A stretch of 64,000 nt of DNA from CAISKJ01 sp046351555 (GTDB taxonomy: Bacteria; Myxococcota_A; Polyangia; Polyangiales; Ga0077539), in the NCBI GenBank assembly GCA_046351555.1, contig JAXLYI010000019.1:161123-225122 (forward strand). The letters are read 5' to 3'. The notes under the pieces are model-generated. The model did no database searches. It was not told where the DNA came from and saw nothing but the letters and a program-made list of their open reading frames with translations. The first letter of the stretch is position 1. Each line of letters begins with the position of its first letter. Positions 7,010 to 14,914 of this stretch are shown piece after piece. The translations under genes were made by a program, and so were the position numbers.

Positions 7010-9334
7010 ATGCGTCCCCCCTCCCGCGCCCACTGGCTGCTCGCGCTCACGGCGCTCCCCTGCGCGGCCTCCGCCCAGGTGCGACCGTACCACCCGCGCA
7101 TCTTCCTCAACGCCCAGGGCCAGCGCGGCATCGCCCCCGCCACCGCGCGGAACCGCTGCGTCAGCGGCGCCGGCCCCTGGGCGCGCGCGTGCCGCATCGC
7201 CGCCCCGCTGCCCGGCAGCACGCCGTCGGTGCGCAACCCGCCGCTCACGCTCATCAACAGCGCGCTGCGCTACCTCATCTACCAGGAGGACGTCGCGCTC
7301 GCCGCGGTGCGCGACGAGGCCAACCGCGTCGGGCCCGCGGTCGACCGCGGCGACGAGTCGGGCCAGCTCCTCGCCGGCGCCGCGCGCGCGCTCCACCTCG
7401 CGGTCGCGTACGACTGGCTCTACGACGCGCTCCCGCCCGGCGACCGCGCCACCGTCGGCGCGCACCTCGCTTCGTACGCGGACTACGCCATCGCCCACGA
7501 GCCGCGGGACGTCTTCTCCGCCGAGGCCTACGCGCAGGCCGCCACGGTGGGCCTCGCGGGCCTCGCGCTCGCGGCGCCCGACGACACGCCGATGAGCCCC
7601 GCGCAGCGCTACCTCGCCTACGCGAGCGCCCGCTGGCGCAGCGCCCTCTTCCCCGCGATGGGCTACACCCGGGCGTGGTGGCCCGAGGGCCCCGCGTGGA
7701 TGAACGCGTACGTCGCCCGCTACGCGCTCTACTTCGCCCTCGCGTGGACCACCGCCACCGGCGAGGACCTCGTCGCCTGGGCACGCGGCGCCGGCGACCC
7801 CTTCGGCGGGCTCGAGTCGTACTACGCCTACGGCCTCCGCCCCGACCTCACCTTCCCGGCCTTCGGCGACGTGCCCACCGACGTGGTTCCCGGCGCCGCG
7901 GGCAACCGCCCCGTGCTCGACATGCTCGCGTGGGGCACGGGCCTCCCCGTCGCGCAGGCGCTCGCCGAGGAGGTGTCGCTGCGCCTCCCCGCGGGCCGCG
8001 ACTACGCCGGCGGCGAGGCGTGGCACCAGGTGGTCTTCTACGACCCGGCCCGCACCCGCGCGCCGGCCCGCGCGCAGTTGCCGCTCGGCGCGCACCTCGC
8101 GCCCGGCACCGGCGACGTCGTGGTGATGCGCGGCGGCTGGGACGACCCCGACGCCGCCCACCTCGTGCTCTCGTGCGGCGACTGGTTCACGCGGCGGCAG
8201 CACCTGGAGGCCGGGAGCTTCCAGCTCTTCCGCCGCGCGCCCCTCGCGGTGCACACCGGGACGTGGGACGGCTACGAGACGCGCCACTGGCTCAACTGGC
8301 TCGCGCAGCGCTCGATCCACGCCAACACGATCGCCGTCGTGCGGCCGGGGGAGACCTTCCCCAACGGGCGGATGATCCCGAGCGTCAACGACGGCGGCCA
8401 GCGCGCGATGCCCTACGCCGCGCGCGGCCGCGCCTCGGTGGTCGAGCACCGCAGCAACCTCACCGCCGGCGACCAGCTCGACACGGGCTCCGTCACCGCC
8501 TTCGAGACCGCGCGCTACCACGACTACGCCGCGTGCGACCTCACCCGCGCGTACAACTCCGTCGCGGTGATCGCCCCGGGCGCGCAGGCGAAGGTGCGCG
8601 AGGTCACCCGCCAGGTGGTGATGCTCCGCCCCGAGCTGGTGGTGGTGTTCGACCGCGTCGAGGCCACCGACCCGTCGTACGAGCGGCGCTTCATGCTGCA
8701 CGGCCTCGGGCGCCCGGTGGCCGCGCGCGACGGCACCTTCACCCTCTCGCGCGGCGGCGGCCGCCTGCTCGGCCGCACGCTGCTCCCGGCCGACGCGGGC
8801 GTCGCCACGGTCGAGGGCTACGCGGTCGACGGCGTCACGGTGCCGCCGCTCGTGCCGGTGGACGAGAACCGCGGCGCGCGCCTCGAGGTGACGGCGCGCG
8901 GCCGCGCCCGCGAGTACTTCCTCCACGTGCTCGACGCGACCGACACGCAGCGCGAGTCGATGCCGCCGATGAGCCTCGTCGACGACGGCGAGCGCGTCGG
9001 TGTCCGCGTGGCCGACCCGTCGATGGCGCGCTCGTACACCGTCACCTTCGCGCGGACGGGCGCGGCGCGCGGCGAGATCCGCGTGCAGGACGCGACCGGC
9101 GCCACGCTCTACGGCGGTCAGCTCGGGATGGGCGGGACGAGCTTCCCGGTGACGCCCGACGCGGGCGTGTCGGTGGACGCGGGCGACGCGGGCGCGCGCC
9201 GCGACGGGGGCACGACGCCGCCGCCCACCGAGCCCGGCTGCGGGTGCCGCGCGCGCGGAGGAGGTTCGCGCGACGCGTCCGCGGTGCTGATCGGGTTGGG
9301 GGCGCTGCTCCTGCGCGCGCGCCGCCGTCGTTGA
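7010..9334 (+). CDS. Heparinase II/III-like polysaccharide lyase with MYXO-CTERM-like tail
   Basis: 774 residues. There is a signal peptide (MRPPSRAHWLLALTALPCAASAQ), then an alpha-helical toroid region (about 60-330) rich in Trp and Tyr. A beta-rich heparinase II/III segment follows, with GDWFTRRQHLEAGSFQLFRR and a conserved HANTIAV. The enzyme probably cleaves or binds acidic polysaccharide outside the cell; no specific substrate can be read from sequence. The C-terminus has an Asp/Ala/Gly linker, then GCGC, a hydrophobic helix (AVLIGLGALLL) and a basic RARRRR end. That is the tripartite pattern of MYXO-CTERM surface-sorting signals. The CPBP protease at 22.2 kb is a candidate processing enzyme. 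Confidence 0.8.
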   Translation: MRPPSRAHWLLALTALPCAASAQVRPYHPRIFLNAQGQRGIAPATARNRCVSGAGPWARACRIAAPLPGSTPSVRNPPLTLINSALRYLIYQEDVALAAVRDEANRVGPAVDRGDESGQLLAGAARALHLAVAYDWLYDALPPGDRATVGAHLASYADYAIAHEPRDVFSAEAYAQAATVGLAGLALAAPDDTPMSPAQRYLAYASARWRSALFPAMGYTRAWWPEGPAWMNAYVARYALYFALAWTTATGEDLVAWARGAGDPFGGLESYYAYGLRPDLTFPAFGDVPTDVVPGAAGNRPVLDMLAWGTGLPVAQALAEEVSLRLPAGRDYAGGEAWHQVVFYDPARTRAPARAQLPLGAHLAPGTGDVVVMRGGWDDPDAAHLVLSCGDWFTRRQHLEAGSFQLFRRAPLAVHTGTWDGYETRHWLNWLAQRSIHANTIAVVRPGETFPNGRMIPSVNDGGQRAMPYAARGRASVVEHRSNLTAGDQLDTGSVTAFETARYHDYAACDLTRAYNSVAVIAPGAQAKVREVTRQVVMLRPELVVVFDRVEATDPSYERRFMLHGLGRPVAARDGTFTLSRGGGRLLGRTLLPADAGVATVEGYAVDGVTVPPLVPVDENRGARLEVTARGRAREYFLHVLDATDTQRESMPPMSLVDDGERVGVRVADPSMARSYTVTFARTGAARGEIRVQDATGATLYGGQLGMGGTSFPVTPDAGVSVDAGDAGARRDGGTTPPPTEPGCGCRARGGGSRDASAVLIGLGALLLRARRRR

Positions 9335-9406
9335 GCGGAGCCCTCTGCCGCGCATCACACGCGGCGGGTACTTCGGGGTCTACTTCAGGAAGCGGGGGTG
9401 AGGGGT

Positions 9407-9437
9407 GCGGGGGCGCGCGCGACGGCGGCGCCCCCGC
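9407..9437. terminator. Hairpin between convergent genes
   Basis: GCGGGGGCGC (9407-9416) and GCGCCCCCGC (9428-9437) form a perfect 10-bp stem with an 11-base loop. It lies between the heparinase-like gene and the convergent Cys-repeat lipoprotein gene. There is no T-run, so it may be a bidirectional roadblock-type terminator. Confidence 0.55.
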
Positions 9438-9446
9438 GGTGCCCGG

Positions 9447-11486
9447 TCAGGGCGTGCGGCACATGCCTTCGACGCAGATCTGGCCGCCGGCGCAGCACGC
9501 GCCGCAGCCGCAGAGCGAGGTGCCCGACGGGCAGAGCGCGACGCAGCGGCCGCCGGCGCAGGTCTGGCCGCAGTCGCAGCCGCCGGGGCAGGCGGGCGAG
9601 GTGCAGCGGCCCATCGTGCAGGTGGCGCCGGACGGGCACGAGCCCGCGCAGACGCCGCCGCAGCCGTCGGGCGTACCGCAGGCGACGCCCGCGGGGCAGG
9701 AGGGGACGCACACGCAACGGCCGCTCGAGCACGTCTGGCGCGGGTCGGCGCAGGGGCCGTTGCAGACCCCGCCGCAGCCGTTGGGCGTGCCGCAGGCGAC
9801 GCCCGAGGGGCAGGAGGGCGCGCAGGCGCAGCGGCCGCCGTTGCACGCCTGGCCGGCGGGGCAGGTGCCGTTGCAGAGACCGCCGCAGCCGTTGGGCGCG
9901 CCGCACACGCCGCCCGCCGGGCAGGAGGGCGTGCAGGTGCCGACGCAGCGGCCGGCCGTGCACGCCTGGCCGCTCGGGCACGAGCCCGCGCAGAGGCCGC
10001 CGCAGCCGTCGGGGGTGCCGCAGGCGACGCCCGCGGGGCAGCTCGGCGCGCAGCAGGTGCCGGCGTTGCAGGTCTGGCCGCTCGGGCAGGTGCCGTTGCA
10101 GACGCCGCCGCAGCCGTCGGGCGCGCCGCACGCGGAGGTGGCGCAGCAGTTGGGCCGGCAGGTGGTGCACCGGCCGCCCTCGCAGCGCGAGCCCGGCGGG
10201 CAGCGGCCGCCGCAGTCGCAGGTGCCGACGCACGAGCCGCCGCGGCAGACCTCGCCCGCCGCGCAGGAGACGCCCGCGCAGGGGTCGGCGGCGCAGCGGC
10301 CGGCGGTGCAGGTCTGGCCGGTCGGGCAGACGACGCCGGCGCAGGGGTTGGGGTCGCGGCAGCCGAGCACGCAGACCTCGCCGGTGTTGCACTGCGACGC
10401 GCACTCGACGTAGGGGACGCAGCGCTCGGTGTCGGGGTCGCACACGTTGCCGTCGGCGCAGCGGACGCCCTGGCAGGGAACGTGGAAGCACCCAGGCACG
10501 CACGCGCCGTCGCGGCACGTCTGGCCGCCGGGGCACTGGATGCACGAGCACGGGTCCTGGCGCTGGACGCACTTGGTCACGCACTGCTGGCCGTCGGCGC
10601 AGGCGACGCGGCCGGTGGAGCAGAAGCCGCCGCAGCCGTCGGGCGCGCCGCACGCGACGCCGACGGGGCAGTGCGGGCGGCACGCGCGGCAGTGGCCCGC
10701 GACGCAGCTCGAGCCGGCGCCGCAGTCGGGGCAGCCGCACGAGTCGATGCAGCGGCCGCTCTCGCAGACCTGGCCCGCGGCGCAGGTGACGCCGCCGCAG
10801 GGGTTGGGCTCGCACGAGCCGTTGACGCAGGCCTGGCCCGACGGGCAGCGCACGCCGACGCAGCGGTCGGGCGGGTCGCACGAGAGGTGCGAGGCGAAGC
10901 CGTCGGGGCAGTCGGCCGACCAGGCGCGGAGCGGGAGGCACTGGTTGTTCGACGGGTTGCAGAAGGTGCCCGACGGGCACACGACGCCGCGGCAGGGCAC
11001 GTCGAAGCAGCCCGGCACGCAGGTGCCGTCGACGCAGGTCTGGTTGCGCGGGCAGTTGACCTGCGCGCAGGGGTCGACGACGCGCACGCAGGTGGCGCGG
11101 CAGGTGGTGCCGCCCGGGCACACCGACGCGCTCGCGCACGGGTCGGCGGTGCACGTGCCGGCGATGCACACCTGGCCGATCGCGCAGTCACCGGTGCGCG
11201 TACAGCCGCCGCCGGAGGGGCCACCGTCGGGCGCGGGGCCGCCGTCCATCGGGGGCGTGACGACGTCGTTGTTGACGGGCGCGTCGGGGGACGCCGCGTC
11301 ACCGCCACCGCCGCCCGCATCCGAGCCGCCGCCGGTGTCGGTCGGCGCCGCGTCGGGGGCGGGCGTGTCTGCCGCAGGCGCATCCGGGGGAGGCGGCGGC
11401 GGCGGGGGACAGCCGTCGAGCGCGAACATGGCGCCCACCAGCGTGAACAGCGAGGCAGCGAGCCTCTGGCCCTTCCATCGGTTCAT
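9447..11486 (-). CDS. Cys-rich tandem-repeat lipoprotein
   Basis: 679 residues. It opens with a short hydrophobic signal ending in a lipobox-like FALDGC, then an eight-Pro run and an Ala/Asp/Pro linker (to about residue 85). The rest is a chain of Cys-rich repeats. The later units follow the pattern CPAGVACG(T/A)P(D/N)GCGGxCxGxCPSGQxCxxGRC; the earlier ones are variants with CPxGxxC and CxxGxC. Disulfide-rich, surface-anchored stalk or adhesin-like proteins of this type are common in myxobacteria. A strong ribosome site (AAGGAG, about 9 bases before ATG 11486) supports the start. The 213 bases upstream contain no other gene. The function is unknown. Confidence 0.8.
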   Translation of the reverse strand: MNRWKGQRLAASLFTLVGAMFALDGCPPPPPPPPDAPAADTPAPDAAPTDTGGGSDAGGGGGDAASPDAPVNNDVVTPPMDGGPAPDGGPSGGGCTRTGDCAIGQVCIAGTCTADPCASASVCPGGTTCRATCVRVVDPCAQVNCPRNQTCVDGTCVPGCFDVPCRGVVCPSGTFCNPSNNQCLPLRAWSADCPDGFASHLSCDPPDRCVGVRCPSGQACVNGSCEPNPCGGVTCAAGQVCESGRCIDSCGCPDCGAGSSCVAGHCRACRPHCPVGVACGAPDGCGGFCSTGRVACADGQQCVTKCVQRQDPCSCIQCPGGQTCRDGACVPGCFHVPCQGVRCADGNVCDPDTERCVPYVECASQCNTGEVCVLGCRDPNPCAGVVCPTGQTCTAGRCAADPCAGVSCAAGEVCRGGSCVGTCDCGGRCPPGSRCEGGRCTTCRPNCCATSACGAPDGCGGVCNGTCPSGQTCNAGTCCAPSCPAGVACGTPDGCGGLCAGSCPSGQACTAGRCVGTCTPSCPAGGVCGAPNGCGGLCNGTCPAGQACNGGRCACAPSCPSGVACGTPNGCGGVCNGPCADPRQTCSSGRCVCVPSCPAGVACGTPDGCGGVCAGSCPSGATCTMGRCTSPACPGGCDCGQTCAGGRCVALCPSGTSLCGCGACCAGGQICVEGMCRTP

Positions 11487-11699
11487 CGGAACAATCTCCT
11501 TCGCGGACGACCTGCTCCGAAAACGCTACACAAAAACCAGGGGAATGAACATCGGTTTGCGCAAGTTCCTCACAGACGGCCGGGGGTGGCCGCGGGGGCA
11601 ACCGAAAGATTGCTTGCACCTGTGGCAGATGAACCGCGGCAGAAAGGTTCGCGGAGATTCTGCGAATTCTGGGAGGATTCGAGGGCTAGGAAACGCGGA

Positions 11700-12731
11700 T
11701 CAACTGCATCCGCCGCCGCCACCACAGCCGCCACCGCCGCCACAACCACCGCCGCCGCCGCACGAACTGCCGCCGCCGCACGAGCTGCCGCTCGACGAGC
11801 TGTCGGAGCTGACGGTGACGGGCGGAATCAGCGCCGCGAACAGGGGCACCGCGGTGACCGCGGCGACGCCGCCGACGGCCACCGCGAGCGCGACCTCCCA
11901 GGGCGTGGTGCGTCGGCCCGAGCTCACGTCGCTGCGCAGCGAGCCCGTCGCGTCGTCGAGCCACGCGAGGTAGGCCTTTTTCGCCGCGTTGTCGACCTCC
12001 GAGAAGGCCATCACGAGCGTGACCACGCCGACGGCGATCGTCGCCATCACGAGGTAGGCGGGCACCGGCGCGCGGCTGCCGTAGATCTCCGTGCGGACGG
12101 CCACGCGGAGGATCGACACGGCGAAGAGGAAGAGCCCGACGAGCGCGGTGGCGATGCGCACCGCGGTGACCGACGCGCCGCTCGTCACCATGCCCGACGC
12201 GCGCGCCTCGGCTTCGAACTCGGCGTCGTGCTTCGACGCGATCGCGGCCGCGGCGGCGCGCGCGGCGGTGACGGTGGGCTTCGCGGCGGCCGCGCCCTTG
12301 CGCAGCACGGTGAGCGCTTCGCGCATCAGCGGGTCGGCGGGGCTGCCCTCGTTGCGGACGAGCAGCTCGCCCGAGGCGTTGGGGTCGGGCGCGACCCACG
12401 ACTCGGCGAAGAGCGCCGCGAGGATCGCCTCCTCGACGCCGGCCGCGCCGCCGCGCAGCCACGCGACGGTCCACACCTGCGGGCCCGAGGGGAGCCAGCC
12501 GACGCCGAGGCCCGGCGGCCGGTCGGGGACGTCGGGGATGCGGTAGCTCGCGCCGAGCGCGCCCGGGGGCTCGCGGCGCGGCGCCTGGGGCTTCGCGGCG
12601 AAGAGGCCCGCGATGGAACCGCGCGCGGCCCCGAGCGCGACGAAGCACGCCACCGAGAGCAGCAGGTACACCCCGAGGAAGGACAGCCCCGGCGGCAGGT
12701 TGAACGGGAAGACGTCGAACCACTCGATCAC
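11700..12731 (-). CDS. TIGR04222-like membrane protein with Cys/Gly-repeat C-terminal tail
   Basis: 343 residues. The N-terminal hydrophobic helix (about 15-37) is followed by a soluble domain and further membrane segments (about 195-215, 228-250, and one near 285-305). The C-terminus is low complexity: a Ser-rich stretch, then five cysteines each separated by short Gly/Ser runs (CGGGSSC, then CGGGGGC units), ending CS. This arrangement matches, from memory, the TIGR04222 family of membrane proteins. It is the last gene of an operon 13 bases after a nucleotidyltransferase gene, which itself overlaps a DUF692 iron-oxidase gene. DUF692 enzymes modify cysteines in peptides, so the tail is a plausible target. 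That is inference. Confidence 0.7.
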   Translation of the reverse strand: MIEWFDVFPFNLPPGLSFLGVYLLLSVACFVALGAARGSIAGLFAAKPQAPRREPPGALGASYRIPDVPDRPPGLGVGWLPSGPQVWTVAWLRGGAAGVEEAILAALFAESWVAPDPNASGELLVRNEGSPADPLMREALTVLRKGAAAAKPTVTAARAAAAAIASKHDAEFEAEARASGMVTSGASVTAVRIATALVGLFLFAVSILRVAVRTEIYGSRAPVPAYLVMATIAVGVVTLVMAFSEVDNAAKKAYLAWLDDATGSLRSDVSSGRRTTPWEVALAVAVGGVAAVTAVPLFAALIPPVTVSSDSSSSGSSCGGGSSCGGGGGCGGGGGCGGGGGCS

Positions 12732-12744
12732 GTCGCCACCTCCT

Positions 12745-13476
12745 TCATTCCTCTCGCTTGTCGACGTCGTCGATGGCCGCGTCGAGCAGCCGCGCGAGCG
12801 CGTCGTAGGCCCCGGCGGCGTCCTCCGCGGCGCGCGCGAAGGCCGCGACGTCCACGTTGAAGCGCGCCCCCGCGGCCCGCACCACCTCGTCGAGGCCCGA
12901 GCCCGGGTCGCTGCCGTCGAGCCGCAGCAGCGCGCGCAGGGGCGAGCGCACCTGGCGGAGCTTGCGGTCGACGACGCCGGCGAGCGCCGCGGGGGCGCCG
13001 TCGCCGTCGGTGACCATCCGGCGCATGCGGATGCGGGCCTCGCGGAGCTCCTGCTCGATGCGGAGCCTGCGGTGCTTGTCGGAGATGTGGAGCTTCGCGA
13101 AGGGCGACTCGCCGCGCACCACCACGCCGTCCTCGCGCACCTCGTCGTAGAGCAGCGGGAAGACGTCCGACGCGCGGGACACCTCGGACTCGCGCAGGAG
13201 GATCGCCTCGATGCGCGCGGCGTAGCGGGCGACGAGCAGCGGGTGGGCGGCGCGCCCGAGCGCCTCGCGCGAGTCGTCGCGGAGGACGACCATCACGTCG
13301 ACGTCGCTCTTGCCGGCGCGCCAGGCCCCGCGGGCGGCGCTGCCGAAGACGATGACGGCGACGAGGCCGTCGCCGAGGGCCTTGGCGAGCCCGTCGCAGA
13401 GGGCGTCGAGGCGCTGCCGCACGTCGGCGGGCAGCGCGTCGAGCGAGGGGCGCGGGGCGGGGGAAGCGGTGGTCAT
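12745..13476 (-). CDS. MNT-type nucleotidyltransferase
   Basis: 243 residues. The polymerase-beta-like signature GSAARGAWRAGKSDVDVMVVL (about residues 44-64) supplies the GS motif and both metal-binding Asp residues, so it looks catalytically competent. The C-terminal 110 residues are helical and charged and may be a substrate-binding or HEPN-like domain, though no RxxxxH motif is obvious. Its start overlaps the stop of the DUF692 gene by four bases (ATGA), and 13 bases separate it from the TIGR04222-like gene. In this setting it might nucleotidylate the partner protein or a peptide, but no known DUF692 pathway is claimed. Confidence 0.75.
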   Translation of the reverse strand: MTTASPAPRPSLDALPADVRQRLDALCDGLAKALGDGLVAVIVFGSAARGAWRAGKSDVDVMVVLRDDSREALGRAAHPLLVARYAARIEAILLRESEVSRASDVFPLLYDEVREDGVVVRGESPFAKLHISDKHRRLRIEQELREARIRMRRMVTDGDGAPAALAGVVDRKLRQVRSPLRALLRLDGSDPGSGLDEVVRAAGARFNVDVAAFARAAEDAAGAYDALARLLDAAIDDVDKREE

Positions 13477-14831
13477 GCGGTTCGGCTCCTGGTCTCGATC
13501 AGTCGGACGGCGGCCTCGGCGCCGAGGCCCTTGAGCGCCCAGACGCGGCGCCCGGCGCGGGACTCGGCGCGGCCCACGAAGGGCCCGACGCGCGCGCCCG
13601 GCGGGGCGTCGCCGTCGAAGCGGAAGCGCGCGCGCAGCACCAGCAGGTCGACCCGCGCGTCGGCCGCGAGCGCCGGCTCGGCGAGGGCCCGCGTGGCGAT
13701 GCGCATCGCGTCGGCGAAGGCCGCCCCGCGCGCCGGCCGCGCGTGCGCGTCGACCGCCGCGCGCGCCGCCGGGCCCACCGCGTCGCCGTGCGAGGCGAGC
13801 CGCGGGAGCAGCGGGAGCGCGTTCTCCACCCGCTTGCGCTGGAGCACCTCGCGGGTGCGCGCGAGGTCGGCCGCGGCGAAGCCCGCGAGCGCGTCGGGCA
13901 CCGGGGCGTGGCGGTCGGCGAGCACCCGCGCGAAGGCCCCCTGGCGCGCCGCGAGGTCGGCGCTCGCATCGAGCGCGACCGCGGGGGAGGGCTCCGTCGG
14001 GCGCGCGGTCGAAGCTTCGCCGCGGGCGGTGATGGCGCGGGCGCGCGCGAGCTCCGCGGCGAGCTCGGCGAAGGGAGGGAAGCAGGCGTCGCGCTCCAGC
14101 AGCACGGGCACCGCGCCGCGCGCCGCCGTCAGCGCCTCAAGCAGCGCGAACACCGCGTCGGGCACCGGCGACGCGTGGTCGTCGAAGAAGAAGCCGTCCT
14201 CCGCGTGGCCGCCCGCGATGTGGACCATCGCGACGCGCTCGAGGGGGTACGCCCGGAGCACATCGAAGGGGTCGCGGCCCTCGTTGAGGGCGTTGGCGTG
14301 GAGGTTCCCGAGGTCGAGCAGGAGCGGGCAGCCGGTGGCGCGGGCGACCTCGCCGTAGAAGTCCTCCTCGCGCATGGCGTCGTCGGGCCAGCGCGCGGTC
14401 CACGCGACGTTCTCGAGCAGCAGCGGGACGTCCGGGAGGTGACGCCGCGCGCGCGCGACGTTGCGCGCCACCACCGCCACCGCCTCGCGCGTCCGCGGGA
14501 GCTGCGTGAGGTGCCCCACCTCCCAGCCCCCCGCGCTCGTCAGCGCGACGTGCTCGCTCACCACCGGCGACCGCAGCGTGCGCGCGAGCTCGCCGAGGCG
14601 ACGCGCGCGGTCTTCGTCGATCCCCTCCGCGCTCCCGAGCGACAGCTTCACCCCGTGCGGAACCACCGGCCACGCCTCCGCGAGCGCCGACGCCTCGCGC
14701 TTCGCCCGCGCCTGCGAGAAGCACAGCTCCGCCACCACCTCGACGAACGACACCGCCCCGCGCGCGCTGAGGACGTCGGCCGCGAGCTCCTGGCGCCACC
14801 CGATCCCAACGCCTGTGAGTTCTCCGCCCAT
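13473..14831 (-). CDS. DUF692 family multinuclear iron oxidase (MbnB-like) with C-terminal partner-like domain
   Basis: 452 residues from the ATG at 14831. An in-frame GTG at 14855 would add eight residues, but the family normally begins close to GVGIGWR. Family hallmarks are visible: SEH (about 101), LLLENVAW, LLDLGNLHANA, VHIAGGH and DDHASPVPD, which supply the His/Glu/Asp ligands of the TIM-barrel iron site. Characterised members use two or three irons to oxidise cysteines in peptides (methanobactin and related RiPPs). After about residue 275 a helical extension with a KR-ENALPLLPRL segment resembles the small partner proteins often encoded beside DUF692 genes, so this appears to be a fusion. 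It is the first gene of the 14.8-11.7 kb operon. Confidence 0.85.
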   Translation of the reverse strand: MGGELTGVGIGWRQELAADVLSARGAVSFVEVVAELCFSQARAKREASALAEAWPVVPHGVKLSLGSAEGIDEDRARRLGELARTLRSPVVSEHVALTSAGGWEVGHLTQLPRTREAVAVVARNVARARRHLPDVPLLLENVAWTARWPDDAMREEDFYGEVARATGCPLLLDLGNLHANALNEGRDPFDVLRAYPLERVAMVHIAGGHAEDGFFFDDHASPVPDAVFALLEALTAARGAVPVLLERDACFPPFAELAAELARARAITARGEASTARPTEPSPAVALDASADLAARQGAFARVLADRHAPVPDALAGFAAADLARTREVLQRKRVENALPLLPRLASHGDAVGPAARAAVDAHARPARGAAFADAMRIATRALAEPALAADARVDLLVLRARFRFDGDAPPGARVGPFVGRAESRAGRRVWALKGLGAEAAVRLIETRSRTA

Positions 14832-14914
14832 CGCGTCGCGCGGCGACCCTACCACACCGGACCGCCGTGTTGGCCCCCGTGACTCGCCGTCGAATCCGGT
14901 CTAGGGTCGCGCCC

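Noticed and set aside
10600..11400. Long Ala/Arg/Thr-rich reading frames over the Cys-repeat lipoprotein
   Set aside because: They are alternative frames of a repetitive, very GC-rich gene.
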